64,000 nucleotides of DNA from Lonicera japonica (taxonomy: Eukaryota; Streptophyta; Magnoliopsida; Dipsacales; Caprifoliaceae): NCBI GenBank assembly GCA_021464415.1, contig CM038470.1:41720099-41784098 (forward strand), given 5' to 3'. This document shows, piece after piece, positions 1 through 10,245 of the stretch. The notes under the pieces are model-generated. The model was given only the letters and a program-made list of their open reading frames with translations. It did not search any database and was not told the DNA's origin. Positions within the stretch are counted from its first letter, which is position 1. Each line of letters begins with the position of its first letter. The position numbers and the translations under genes were made by a program.

Positions 1-37
1 ACCCTTGGGTGGTTAGGGTACTTATGGAGTTGATCAT

Positions 38-328
38 TTATAAATGAGACATGTCTACCGTCACATTAATTTTGTCAAATTCTCGGCTCAAAGCGGTGCG
101 GTGTCGATAGGAGGAGGATAGAAGGGTCCAAAGGGATATGTTGGTTTGCATTTTCTTTAGCTGTTCGAGGACCTTATCATCCTCAGGCCAGCTATTCGGA
201 TCGGTGGGGTTGTGTGGCGTGGCTATTGCACCCAGCTGTTTCGCAGACTTCCCTTTCTCGACTACTCTGGATGGCCCCTCATAGACACGACCAGAGCGAG
301 TTATATGAGCAGCAGATATAGGATCCAA
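38..328 (-). pseudogene. Ty3 gag-pol linker segment
   Basis: A 96-codon open stretch contains 'ITRSGRVYEG' and 'VLEQLKKMQTNISLWTLLSS' followed by 'YRHRTAL'. The second motif matches the conserved 'LKK.QA.ISIW.LL..S..HR..L' segment found between gag and protease in plant Tat/Ogre-type Ty3 polyproteins. It is part of a decayed polyprotein, not an independent gene. Any protease and reverse transcriptase would lie to the left of the window. Confidence 0.7.
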
Positions 329-739
329 AGGGGGTTGAATTGCCGAGGCTAACTCTTAGGATGTGCCTGCCATGAAGGATTGGTTGTAACTTCTCATTAC
401 TTCCTCAAAGGCAACGACCATGGCTTTCGGAGGAGGAGAGGTTGGTATTGGGGACAGAGATCCAAAACCCCTTATGACTTCGGATATTTTGGCCCAACTG
501 ACTTGGCTGACTGCCCAATTCTTGGTTCCCTCGGATAGGGTGAAGACATCACTACTCGAAAAGGGGACTGCTCTAAGCCCTATGGCCTGCGTCTACGGCT
601 CTAAAAAACTGGGGTTATTAAGACAGGTTGATCAAATACGGCTTCCTCCGTTTCGATGGCATTCATTTTGGCTAGCCCATGATGTGGTGGCAAGGGGTTC
701 CCGGTTACGTTGGGCGCAGGGTCCACTTTGAATTGTCCA

Positions 740-2351
740 TTATCAATCAGTTTTTGGATGTGGTTGCGCAGGGTCACACAATCATCAGTATTGTGCCCCG
801 TGCATTGGTGATCGTGGCATTGAGCTGCATGATTTCAGAATTCTGATTACGGGGGGTCATTGGCTGACCATACCCAACAGTTTTCATATTCTGACTCGGA
901 GCGACATTCCAAATGGGCGCGATGTGACTCAGGGCATGGGAGGGGTGGGTATTGTGGTAGTGGTGTTCCGACGGGGCATATATTGGCTCGCGGGCTTCTT
1001 GATTTCATCATTCTTAGCACTCCTTTCGGCCAACCTTTCTTCCACTTAGGCAGCAATATCTGTAAAGGCCCAAAAGTTCGAGATACTCTGTGCCATCATC
1101 TCATTCCGGCACGTTCGGCTAAAATTTCTCCGCACTATCTCAACCTGTTCATCCTCTTTTGGACGACTTACCATTTCGGCACTAAGCTTCCTCCAACGGT
1201 TAATGAAGGCGACGAATCCTTCCGACTCCCCTTACTTGGTCATGTCTAAGTCTCTTCTCTTGACAACCATCTCATCATTGCTCCTGTACTGGTCTAAAAA
1301 TGCTTTGCAGACCTCGTCCCATGTTGTCACTTTATCAAGATCCAGAAACCAAAGGAGGCAGCCCCTCCCAATGAGGATGCAAATAGTTGTGCCTTGGCCT
1401 CATCTTTGAACTTGTTGAAGTGCATGGGCTAGGTATAATTTTTCATGTAGGGGGTAGATGGTTCTGTTTCTATGAAGATGGAGAAGACTGGAATTTTCTG
1501 CCATTTCTCAATATAGGTGTTTGGCACAGTGGTTAAGTTTTTAATGCTGGTGATTTCATCGGTTCTCTGCAAAGATTGAAAACCCTTTGTTAGTGTCTTA
1601 ATTTGCGCTTTGAGAGCCTTGATTTCTTCTGACTCTGTGCTTTCCGAGGTGTTGGAAGTAGGAGTGGTTGTCTGGGTAAGTGTGGTTGGTTAGGTAGCGT
1701 GTGGTATGGGGGTGGATATGGCATATGGGCTTGTGATGGCATGATGGGCTTTATGCTAAAGTTTTCGGGAGGAGTGAAGTGGACGGTGTTTGTCGGATTA
1801 GTAGGCACGCGATTTTGGGTTATGTTGAATTATGGAGTTAGTTCTAAATATTGGTAATATGGATTATTGGGATACCTCTGGTTATCTGGCTATCTGGGCA
1901 TGTTTGGATAGTTTTGGGAGTTTGGAAATGTGGGTTGTGAAGGCATCGTCCTCAGAGGAACTTGATAACTCGGGCCCCCAATCGGATACAGCGATAATCC
2001 AGCAGAAATCAGTGGTGATGCTCCCATTGGCAATGGTACAGAGCTGATAGGGTATTGAGGTAGGTCTGGCTGTGAAGCATCACTGCTTTTCCCTAGATGT
2101 CCCAGTGAGGGCTGTCGTACCGGGGCTTGAATGGCTAGGGCGGCCATGATGGTGTCTAGACGAGCTTGAGTCTTAGCCCTATCTGCGTTAGATTGCGTCT
2201 CCACTTTGGTAATGAAATCCTTAAACAACTGCATAGTACTTTCGTCGGTTACTTCTTCCTCGGCATGAAAATAAAATGCACGTTGATTAGCCTTATGCCA
2301 TGAAATCCTTAAAAAATGAAGAGAGACTTTCTTTTGCAGAAATGAAAACAA
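740..2351 (-). pseudogene. Ty3 gag (capsid and zinc knuckle), decayed
   Basis: Translating the minus strand from about 1350 to 1020 gives the retrotransposon gag capsid pattern: 'WDEVCKAFLDQYRSNDEMV', then 'SEGFVAFINRWRKLSAEM', then 'MMAQSISNFWAFTDIAA' and 'VEERLAER'. In-frame stops follow 'DLDMTK' and 'DIAA'. A zinc-knuckle-like C-x4-C-x2-H-x4-C sits at 778-819, followed by 'LRNHIQKLIDNGQFK', as in Tat-type gags. The N-terminal part (1890-2351) is a 153-codon open stretch rich in Pro, Ser and Gln. Frame changes and stops make it non-functional. Capsid and nucleocapsid would package element RNA in virus-like particles. Confidence 0.82.
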
Positions 2352-2515
2352 AATCGGGAATCTAAAGGCTTCTCCTACTCGTTATGCTTTGGCGGTGCAA
2401 TCTAGGTTAGGGATGGATACGACCTCTCGTTTGTATGGTTTCACCATTACACAGAGTGTACGTGTGAATGACCATTTGATATAGCCTAAATGCACGTTGA
2501 TTAGCCTTATGCCAT
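2274..2515. repeat. Direct repeat of 28 bp at the gag/leader junction
   Basis: The 28-bp sequence at 2274-2301 recurs exactly at 2488-2515 (core GCACGTTGATTAGCC), an offset of 214 bp. It lies at the start of the decayed gag and in the leader, so it is probably a local duplication within the Ty3 element. Confidence 0.75.
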
Positions 2516-2707
2516 CGGCACACTAAATACTTCACATTCTGATGAAAGATCCGTACCTGTGGCTTGCTTTATCCGATATAAACAGAGTATTGTAATAGGC
2601 CCCACGATATACCTCCTACCCGTCAGGGTGATTGTGAGTACTGTGTTGGACGGTTATAATAAACTCAGAGGGTACGAGACCGAGAAGAAATGAGGGCTTA
2701 TGCTTTA

Positions 2708-5238
2708 TGTGACGGCCCAAAATCCCGTTGAGAGGATTTCACCTCCGGGACCTAGTTAATCACGGTGTCGTACGCGACGACATGTGATAAACTGTAAATC
2801 ATGACCAAAATAAGAAGAGAATTATTAAACAAGCCATACATTTTGGAAAATTTTGGCATGTGGAGTTTATATTTTCAATAAAACCATTTTTTGTCAAACC
2901 AACACAAGTTTAACTAAAATAATATCTCCACATTTATCAATCCATTGTCAAATAAAAAGTACATTACAGTATAAAGTAGTTCCATCAACGGGGTTCCAAT
3001 CTCATAAAAATACTTTACATATATGGCTTAAGAATATACACAACATAGTATAATTATTCTAAGGATCAACGTACAAGTCGTTTCCCAAACGACTGTGGCA
3101 ATTCGACCATCAGAGCTATCTAGACCTCGTAGCCGCACCGTTTCCCGAGCAAATACCTGCAAGATCTGGTTTTGGAAAATGGGAGTGAGCCAAACGAGCT
3201 CAGTGGGAACTATAAGGATTGTATAAGAAAATAGGTTGGAAATCATGCATGCCATGCCATGTATTATACTGAAAATAGTTTATATGCTGCTTCTCTGTAA
3301 TAAACCATTACTGGGTAGAAATGTGTATATACAAATGTAAACACATATATGTATATAATACAATTAAGAATCAGCCAATGCACATAAAACCTTTCGTGAA
3401 ATATATGTATGATGTCCCCAACCCAAAGTACGAGAAAAGCAATGTAAGTATACATATACGTCATCGTACAGTATATGCCACAACACCGCGACTAGATCTA
3501 TCACATCAATCACATATCATACTCACGTCTAGGATTTTCATAAATCTACTGTGCACAGAGATAGCCGGCAACTCGGTTTCTTCTGCCCAAGGCAGGGACC
3601 ACCTACCAGGTCCACCTAGACGCTACCTCACGCCGCCGTAAAGGCGTACGCTACAATAATACTCACGTAGCCACTAAGGCTATACGCTACGGGTAATCAC
3701 CATCTATCTAGTACGAACGGTGTGGCCATCCGATGTAAAATCATAATAATCATCTCATCGAATTAATGAAATCACAAGAATATAGAATCCGACATATATA
3801 GATATGAATATACATGCATTCCATATGTATTTGTAAAACTTGTATATATGTATATATCCATAGTGTAAAACATGTAGTGGTATTGTTGAGATTTAACAAG
3901 ATCTGCCAAGTCCGTCAGTTAAGAAAAGAAACCATAAAAATCCTTAGTTTGGGAGGTTTCATAACTTTCATCAAATTGGCCCCAAGCCAAGTCTAATATA
4001 GTCAAACAATGTGTATGAGTTCCCAAATAGCCTCCCACTATGATTTAAAGACTTCATTTATTCAAAACATATATATTTATTTGACCAGCATACTTACGGA
4101 CTGGCTAGGTAAGTAGAAAATCTCATAAATGTAGTTCATAACTTAAAACATGGTAACAATACCACCAATATGTATAACTTTGTCCAAAATATACTTTTAA
4201 AATCATGTATTGCGTCGTATGTATGCGTATCATAGCATAGAGTTCATAACCATATCCGTATATAGGGGTTTTATACCAATCTATCCGAAAACTACATAGA
4301 AATTGGGGATTATCATAAAATCCATAATATATAATCATATTAAGTATAAATCAAACAATATATCAAGAAGAATTATTCCCAAAACCCCATGAACATGCTT
4401 ATGTAGAAAAAGCCCTAGGTTTTGTTGATTTGGGGTAAATATGTTGTAATAACTTTAAAAATAAGCTTTAAAAATATTGTTCCCACCTTATAAGGGTCAA
4501 TCCCTCGAAGAATTGCCGTTGAATCGAGCCGGAAGCGCGTAGAAGTGAAAACCCCCAAGTTGTAGCTATAAACCCTAGAAATGGTGGACGAAGGTGGAGA
4601 AGATGATGATGATGTTTTGTTTGGTGTGGGTTTGATGCGGAAGAAATCGCCATAGATGATCACGAGATCCTCCCCAAAATCGCCCTCAATCTCTCTCTAA
4701 AAGCTCTCCAATTGGTTGGGTGAAAATGAGAAGGAAAAGGGAGGAAATAGGCTTAAAAATCTTACCCAGGTCGATGTAGTCGACTACATGAAGACCATGT
4801 AGTCGACTTCCACTATTCACAGCACAAACGTTTGCTGTTTGGTCAAAGTCTCAACTTCGCTCCCAATTTTAGCCATCGAGGAGTGAGAACTGGGTCTCGT
4901 CCAAAACACGAAAGTTGTAGAGAGAATTGAAATGAAGACGTGGCCGAAAATGGGGACTCATTTGGAGTTCGTATGAGGAAGTTATGATCATCCAAAGTCG
5001 GGTAAAAATCATTAATCGCGTAGGATCGAAACTTGTGAGTTTTGAGCCGATTTTCGTCCGAGCCACCCGAAACAACTTATGGTAATTGTACCACACTTAA
5101 ATATATTAATATGAATTGTTGGAGGTTTTCAAACCATTCCAACCTTTCTAGAACCCAATTTGGCTACCCGGAGCCAAATTCAGTCTTATACGCGATATGG
5201 GTCGTGATTTGCAAGCGATAAAGAAACCGGGTGTTACA
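2708..5238 (-). mobile_element. LARD-type LTR (2531 bp)
   Basis: It begins TGTGACGGCCCAAAATCCCG and ends GGGTGTTACA on the plus strand; on the minus strand it runs TGTAACACCC to GTCACA. It aligns along its length with the LTRs at 52996-55575 and 59231-61810, including the segment 'acgaaagttgtagag', the decayed 'tcacgccgccgtaaaggc' motif and the closing block. It lacks most of the 27-bp internal tandem duplication present in those LTRs. A paired palindrome lies at 4774-4789 and 4799-4810. Minus orientation is set by the purine-rich tract just inside 5239. Confidence 0.88.
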
Positions 5239-6045
5239 ATCTCCCCTCCTCAATAAATTTCGTCCTCGAAATTCCCATAAGATTGTATTCCTGAATTCCC
5301 ATATATTTGTCCTTCCTTAACAGAGAAGACCACAATATCTAATGAAGAAAGATTCTGAACTCAAGGATCAGAACAAGAGAAATAATCTTACCAAATAATA
5401 AGGAAAAGAGGCCACATAACTAAAGTTATTTAAGTCATTCTCTTTCACAAGCCACAACCTCTATAAGGGTTTTAATGGAAGGAGATACTGACCAAACATG
5501 AGGGTTTTCAACCGCTAGTAAACATGAACGAAGTAGCGGAAGGTAGAACTTTCCTTATACACGATCTTTTCTCTTCCAATTTGTAAAGCAATGCAACGAT
5601 CTTGTCTTCACCACCCCAGTTTCCACCCACTACGTTCTTCGAATCAATAAAGGCACTATGCTCAAAATCCGCCTCTTAATGGCTTTAAAAGTTTCCAACT
5701 CAAGAAACTTGGGCTAATCAGTTCAAAATACAGGGTGATTGAAGTTCTTTCTAGAGTTATCCTCACATAGATTCTTAGGTGACACTAAGTTTTGAATACG
5801 GATGGGTTTTCAGTGTCTCATTACTCACGGAAAGGTACCATCTCCAAGGAATCAAAGAATGACTGAAGGATCCAAAATGAAGTGTCAGGTCTACTTTACG
5901 GTATATCCATAGCCTGTATCCAATTTCCATATACTCGGGAGAAAAGAGTATAAGCCAATTTCCCAAAAGTTAAATAAAAGCAATTCTCAATTCGGTTGTG
6001 ATAACTATAGTGTTATCTAGCCCGTAGACAAATAGCTCCACAAAA
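5239..6045 (-). mobile_element. LARD internal region, truncated
   Basis: It starts with a polypurine tract (minus strand GAGGAGGGGAGAT against the LTR) and a remnant reading 'TTCGAGGACGAAATTTA' on the minus strand. That remnant resembles the 3' end of pol in plant chromovirus-type Ty3 elements. It aligns with 55576-56417 of the complete copy and stops abruptly after 'aaatagctccacaaaa'. No coding capacity was seen. Confidence 0.8.
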
Positions 6046-6259
6046 GGTTAGAGGCATCGAACGGATGTGACGCCCTGAGTGATGAGTACTCCCTTGTCTG
6101 GAGGAATGGTAGCTCGAGCGATGAGTACTCCCTTGTGTGGAAGAATGGTAGCTCAAAGGGGGCATCCCACACCGGAAGTTGGGGGATCCTTGGAGACCCA
6201 TATAAGTAAGATATGGTCGCTAATTAAGAACGAGGCCTTTTGGGTAGCTCACTGGCTTT

Positions 6260-6340
6260 GGATCGCATGAGAACTCCGAAGTTAAGCATGCTTGGATCAG
6301 AGAAATCCCAGGATGGGTGACCCCCTGGGAAGTTGGTCGT
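6260..6340 (+). other. 5S rRNA-like segment in Cassandra LTR 1
   Basis: It runs from 'gatcgcatgagaactccg' and resembles the 3' two-thirds of plant 5S rRNA. The A-box-like region is at 6279-6295 (AAGTTAAGCATGCTTGG) and the C-box-like region at 6311-6333 (GATGGGTGACCCCCTGGGA). Known Cassandra elements carry such an internal RNA polymerase III promoter. This is not a 5S gene, because the 5' third and the terminator are not 5S-like. Confidence 0.85.
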
Positions 6341-6450
6341 GAGCTCCCAAAAACAAAGCCGTGAGGGTAGATGTCCTGGGGCTGAGGCCTGGCTAGGACG
6401 CTACCCAGAGCGGACAATATCGTATTGAGGTGGGACCGGGTCGTTACAAA

Positions 6451-6462
6451 TGGTATCAGAGC
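6451..6462 (+). other. Primer-binding site (initiator tRNA-Met type)
   Basis: TGGTATCAGAGC begins 2 bp after the end of Cassandra LTR 1. It is complementary to the 3' end of initiator tRNA-Met, the usual primer for Cassandra. Confidence 0.88.
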
Positions 6463-6502
6463 AGACCCCACAAAGTACGGTGTGTTGACGAGGACGTCGA
6501 TT

Positions 6503-6518
6503 CCCTTGGGGGGAAGGA
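6503..6518 (+). other. Polypurine tract of Cassandra copy 1
   Basis: The purine-rich stretch TTGGGGGGAAGGA directly precedes LTR 2 and fits the plus-strand priming site. The same tract occurs in copy 2. Confidence 0.75.
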
Positions 6519-6712
6519 TGTGACGCCCTGAGTGATGAGTACTCCCTTGTGTGTAGGAATGGTAGCTCGAGCAATGAGTACTCCCTTTTGTGGAGGAATG
6601 GTAGCTCAAAGGGGGCATCCCACACCGGAAGTTGGGGGATCCTTGGAGACCCATATAAGTAAGATATGGTCGCTAATTAAGTACGAGGCCTTTTGGGTAG
6701 CTCACTGGCTTC

Positions 6713-6793
6713 GGATCCCATGAGAACTCCGAAGTTAAGCGTGCTTGGACCAGAGAAATCCCAAGATGGGTGACCTCCTGGGAAGTTGGTCGT
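6713..6793 (+). other. 5S rRNA-like segment in Cassandra LTR 2
   Basis: Closer to canonical 5S than the LTR 1 copy: it has GGATCCCAT, then the A-box-like AAGTTAAGCGTGCTTGG (6732-6748) and the C-box-like GATGGGTGACCTCCTGGGA (about 6765-6783). The control region therefore looks intact by eye. Confidence 0.87.
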
Positions 6794-7273
6794 GAGCTCC
6801 CAAAAACAAAGCCGTGAGGGTAGATGTCCTGGGGTTGAGGCCTGGCTAGGACGCTACCCAGAGCGGACAATATCGTACTGAGGTGGGACCGGGTCGTTAC
6901 ACTTTAGCATTTGCCAACCCCATCAAGTCGGCATGCTTCTACATTCGGTCCTCGGGTAATAAAGGTATGATATATGCATGCACTGTAAGCGTGCTTTAGT
7001 GTTGGCAATTTGCTCAATTTATTGAAAAAAACAAAAGAGAAATATTTTTTGTTTGTCCTAGGCACAAAAATATCTATAAGGTATAACCTATCATAGTTAT
7101 ATATCAATAGGAAACCCTAGCAAATGGCTAACTTGTCACAAAGAGAACGAAAAGGGTACATAGCATGAAAAACGTAGTTTAAAACATGTGTGTACAATAA
7201 ATAGAAAGCAGATAGAGCATGACGGCAAGCATATACGTATCATATAATTTAGTTCGCTTAAATGCCTCCCCAG

Positions 7274-8719
7274 TGAGAATCCTAATTGGAACCCCCCGAC
7301 GCCGTTCGGCACGTCGCTCTATTTGCGAACGATTTTAGAGTCGCCACTAGGTTTTCCGGGAAAACGAAAAAACACGTATCTATTTTTTTTTTGCACCCCT
7401 TTCTTTCCTATTTAGGGATTTACAACGCAGTCTCTGATTAACCCAGATTATTTAGGGTCCGGGCCACAAGAAGGAAGGAGAAAACAAACCTATGGTTACG
7501 ACGCGGGAAGGGTATTTTAGGATCCGCATCGCCCCTTTTCAGCTTCTAAATGGACATGCGATTTTTGCTTTTTGCTATTCTTTTTTTGTTTCTTATTGTT
7601 TTCCTTCCCCCCCCCCCCCCCCAAGATATATATACGGGTTGCTAAATATGATAAAAATGATCCTACTGCATTCGGGGAAAAAAAAGGGGGTTCTGGAGCC
7701 AAAAACCCGTATGGGCAATCAGAATGTCCGTACGGGTAATGAGATTGTCCATACGGGCAATCTAAGAAAATAAAACAAAATTATACACTATAGGAACAGA
7801 GCATGCAGTGATATTATAAAGCATGCAGAGGAGGGTTTAGGGCCTAAATCCTTAGATTGTTCGTACGGTTAATCCATGCAGGGCGTTTCTGATTCGATTG
7901 TTATTTAAGCAGAACATGGATATAATGGCATGTCAGTTACTGATTCAGTCATGAGTTCAGTTCAAAAGGGCTTCTAGCTTAATTTCACGTCAAACGGTCT
8001 TTTTTGGTTGAGTTCAATTAATTAGAATTAGGTGTAATGTAAACACATGCGATGTTTTTAACGTTTAAAGATACATATATAATATTTACGGGTATATGTA
8101 TACAAGAAATGACATACAATATTAAAAGTAGGAATTTATATAATAACAATAAGTTTGTATACCTTTATGAAAATACAGAACTTTGATTCAATAAATAAGA
8201 GTATTACAATTTCTTTCACTAATCCAGCCAAGTCTAAATGCAAGTCTTTGTTTCTAAATACAAATTTCTCTATTTTTTATAGTTTTCACTCTGTTTTTCT
8301 GCTCTTTGAGAGTAAATTTTCGAACCTTTGTCTTGAACTTCCTCCTGACTTATATAGCTAAAGAAATTGCCTTCGACTGTAGATTCCTTGTATAGTCAAT
8401 CATATTGCCCGTACGGACAATCAAATTGTCCGGACGGGTAATCCATAAACCGCCTCGGCCTCTACTTTTACCATTTCGGGAGACACATTCGGCCCTTCTC
8501 CGTTTGATTCATACATTGCCCGTACGGGTAATTATATTGCCCGGCCAGGTAATCTATATTGTCTGTACGGTCAATCTGATGACCCGCTTCGCATTTTTGG
8601 TCCTCCTCCATTTGCGGACCTTCAGTTTGGTACTACAAAATATGGGATTTTATCAACACTTTTCGAGTATTTTTCTATCGGAACTGGCCTCTTAAGGGTC
8701 GCGAAATGAGGTATCCACA
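7274..8719 (-). mobile_element. 5' LTR of the Tat/Ogre-like element (1446 bp)
   Basis: It is bounded by TGAGAATCC at 7274 and ...GGTATCCACA ending at 8719; on the minus strand it starts TGTGGATACCTCATTTCGCG. The leader of the Ty3 element adjoins at 7273 and reads 'cctccccag' where a tRNA-Arg-type primer site would be expected, so that site looks shortened. The LTR contains a C16 run at 7607-7622 and repeated near-palindromes around CCGTACGG. The right flank (8720 onward) is LTR sequence of element B, into which this element inserted. Confidence 0.75.
7705..8580. repeat. Repeated CCGTACGG palindromic motif
   Basis: Variants of TTGCCCGTACGGGTAATC recur in the LTR in three clusters (7705-7765, 7858-7875 and 8404-8580), about nine in all. 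Many are self-complementary (CCCGTACGGG, TCCGGACGGG, CCCGTATGGG), so they are candidate protein-binding sites or small hairpins. Function is unknown. Confidence 0.65.
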
Positions 8720-10245
8720 ATCATCTCAAAAACTCGTAATTAGTTAAGCGTACTACCAAGTTTGCATTTCGTGGCTTTTCACCCACGCGGCAGCAGGGCC
8801 TTATGTTTGTTTCCGTGCACAGTTTCGGGTCTTTGACCCAGGAGCACTCAGTCCTAACTTACGGCCCCAACCTTTAACGACCAAACCTGAGACCTACCAT
8901 AGACTAAGGCAACCATGTATCTGTACAAATCAAATTACTCAAGTAACAAGCCCATAGGTGAGTAATTGTGCCGGATAACTAGTAATAAGGTTCATCTCAA
9001 ACCCATCAAGTAGCCAACAAGAATAGAAGTAATGAAAAGCTATCTTTATTTTAAACATATACTTAATACACTCATACTTTTATAAAGTTCATACTTATCA
9101 CTTATGATTAATGTATATATATACAGACATTATAACCTCTAAGTTCAATACAAACTTCCCATATGATTAATGTACTTAGTTTACTCAAAATAAACTTAGA
9201 AATCTGTCGAGCATAGTTACGGACTGGCAAGTATTTAGTAAATCTCATAAATACAAGGATGATGGTCAAAGTACAACAACTATACCACAAAAACAAGTAA
9301 TTATACCCAAACTATACCTTTAATACTATATATAACCGCATATATATATATATATATATATCAAAGTTACTACTCGCTATCGTACTCGCATAAGAAGGTC
9401 GTATGCGAACTATGCTTAAAACTCATGTGTAATTGGGGCTTTAGGTATAAAAGTCATAATCAAGTTATAAGTGATGCAAATCAACCAAATAATCGGAACA
9501 AAACAGCCCGAACCCCCCATGAACAAGAAATTTTCGAAATTGTGTACAAAACCCCAAGTTTGGTTTCATTCAAAGCAATTTATGCATAATATCTTGAAAA
9601 GAAGTTTATATACTAGTGTTCTCACCTATTGAGGGTTAATCCTTCAAAGAATCGCGATGAAATCGAGCCGGGCCGAGTGAACGTCCATAACTTCTTGCTT
9701 GGAAGTCCGATTGAGGTGATCTTTATGTCCAAGGAAATCTTATTCGATGTTATACAACTTTTTAGAAGGAAGATTTTCAAAATTCCTGACGCATTATTCC
9801 CAGAAGTGAGTCGAAGTTAGCGTGTTAATGTTACCGATTGAACATCTGTTAGCGATTCGCCTATTTCGCACTTAGTTTCGACCTTGTAGGGACTTGAATT
9901 TGCCTTTGGCCAAAACACGAAAGTTGTAAATTGCTTAAAAATCTAGACCCTGTTGAAGACGAATACTCAATCTGGCGAGGAATGAAGAAGTTACGCTTCT
10001 TCCAAGTTATCCAAAATTATGAAGTCGAGTAAATTGAAAACTTGCAATCTAAATCCCGATTTCGACTCGAACCACCCGAAATGACCTACGACTATTCTAA
10101 CATGCTTAAATATATTATTGTAACTCATTGGAAGTATTCGAGCTAGTCAGATCCTTTCGGAGCAAAATATGGCTATCCGAAGTACACTTTTGCCTTACGC
10201 ACGACTTGAATCATGATTCGAATAAATAGAAATCGCGGTGTTACA
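8720..10245 (-). mobile_element. Left LTR of element B, partial
   Basis: The sequence from 'atcatctcaaaaactcg' matches the right LTR from about 18356, and it ends GCGGTGTTACA at 10245. It shares the conserved LTR block 'caaaacacgaaagttgta' (9912). A stretch at 8790-8925 recurs in inverted orientation at about 31464-31600. Confidence 0.75.

Larger units (their letters stand above)
6066..6901 (+). mobile_element. Cassandra TRIM retrotransposon, complete (copy 1)
   Basis: Two 383-bp LTRs (6066-6448 and 6519-6901), both TGTGACGCCC...GTCGTTACA, flank a 70-bp internal region. That region consists of a primer-binding site and a polypurine tract and has no coding sequence. Each LTR contains a 5S rRNA-like segment, the hallmark of Cassandra. 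The element depends on enzymes supplied by other retrotransposons. The 5 bp before the left LTR (ACGGA) do not match those after the right LTR (CTTTA). Its right boundary is therefore shared with the larger composite insertion. Confidence 0.92.
2703..6906. mobile_element. Composite LARD-Cassandra insertion flanked by CTTTA
   Basis: CTTTA occurs at 2703-2707 and 6902-6906, immediately outside TGTGACGGCC at 2708 and ...TCGTTACA ending at 6901. The sequence on each side belongs to the leader of the same Ty3 element, so 2708-6901 behaves as a single insertion. Its left end is a LARD-type LTR (2708-5238) plus part of that element's internal region (to 6045). After a 20-bp linker, its right part is a complete Cassandra TRIM (6066-6901) in the opposite orientation. 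The expected right LARD LTR and primer-binding site are missing. See findings for explanations. Confidence 0.75.
1..8719 (-). mobile_element. Tat/Ogre-like Ty3 retrotransposon, 5' half, interrupted
   Basis: This is the 5' part of a minus-strand Ty3 element; its 3' half lies beyond the left edge. Reading leftwards from the right, it has an LTR (7274-8719), a leader (6907-7273 continuing at 2352-2707), decayed gag (about 740-2351) and a post-gag segment (38-328). The leader is split by a 4.2-kb insertion at 2708-6901 bounded by CTTTA. The LTR resembles that at 46223-48256: on the minus strand both open TGTG.A.ACCTCATTT.GCGACC. Lineage assignment rests on the LTR style, the gag zinc knuckle and the post-gag motif. 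The element is dead because stops occur throughout gag. Confidence 0.8.

Noticed and set aside
420..731. Plus-strand reading frames in 1-2400
   Set aside because: They are shadows of the minus-strand gag, whose capsid and zinc-knuckle motifs are recognisable.
6260..6793. 5S rRNA genes
   Set aside because: Only part of the 5S sequence is present, without the 5' third or a T-run terminator, and it sits inside both LTRs of a TRIM. This is the Cassandra 5S-like domain, not a ribosomal gene.
6061..6906. Independent target duplication for Cassandra copy 1
   Set aside because: ACGGA (6061-6065) does not match CTTTA (6902-6906). CTTTA instead matches 2703-2707 at the far end of the LARD segment.
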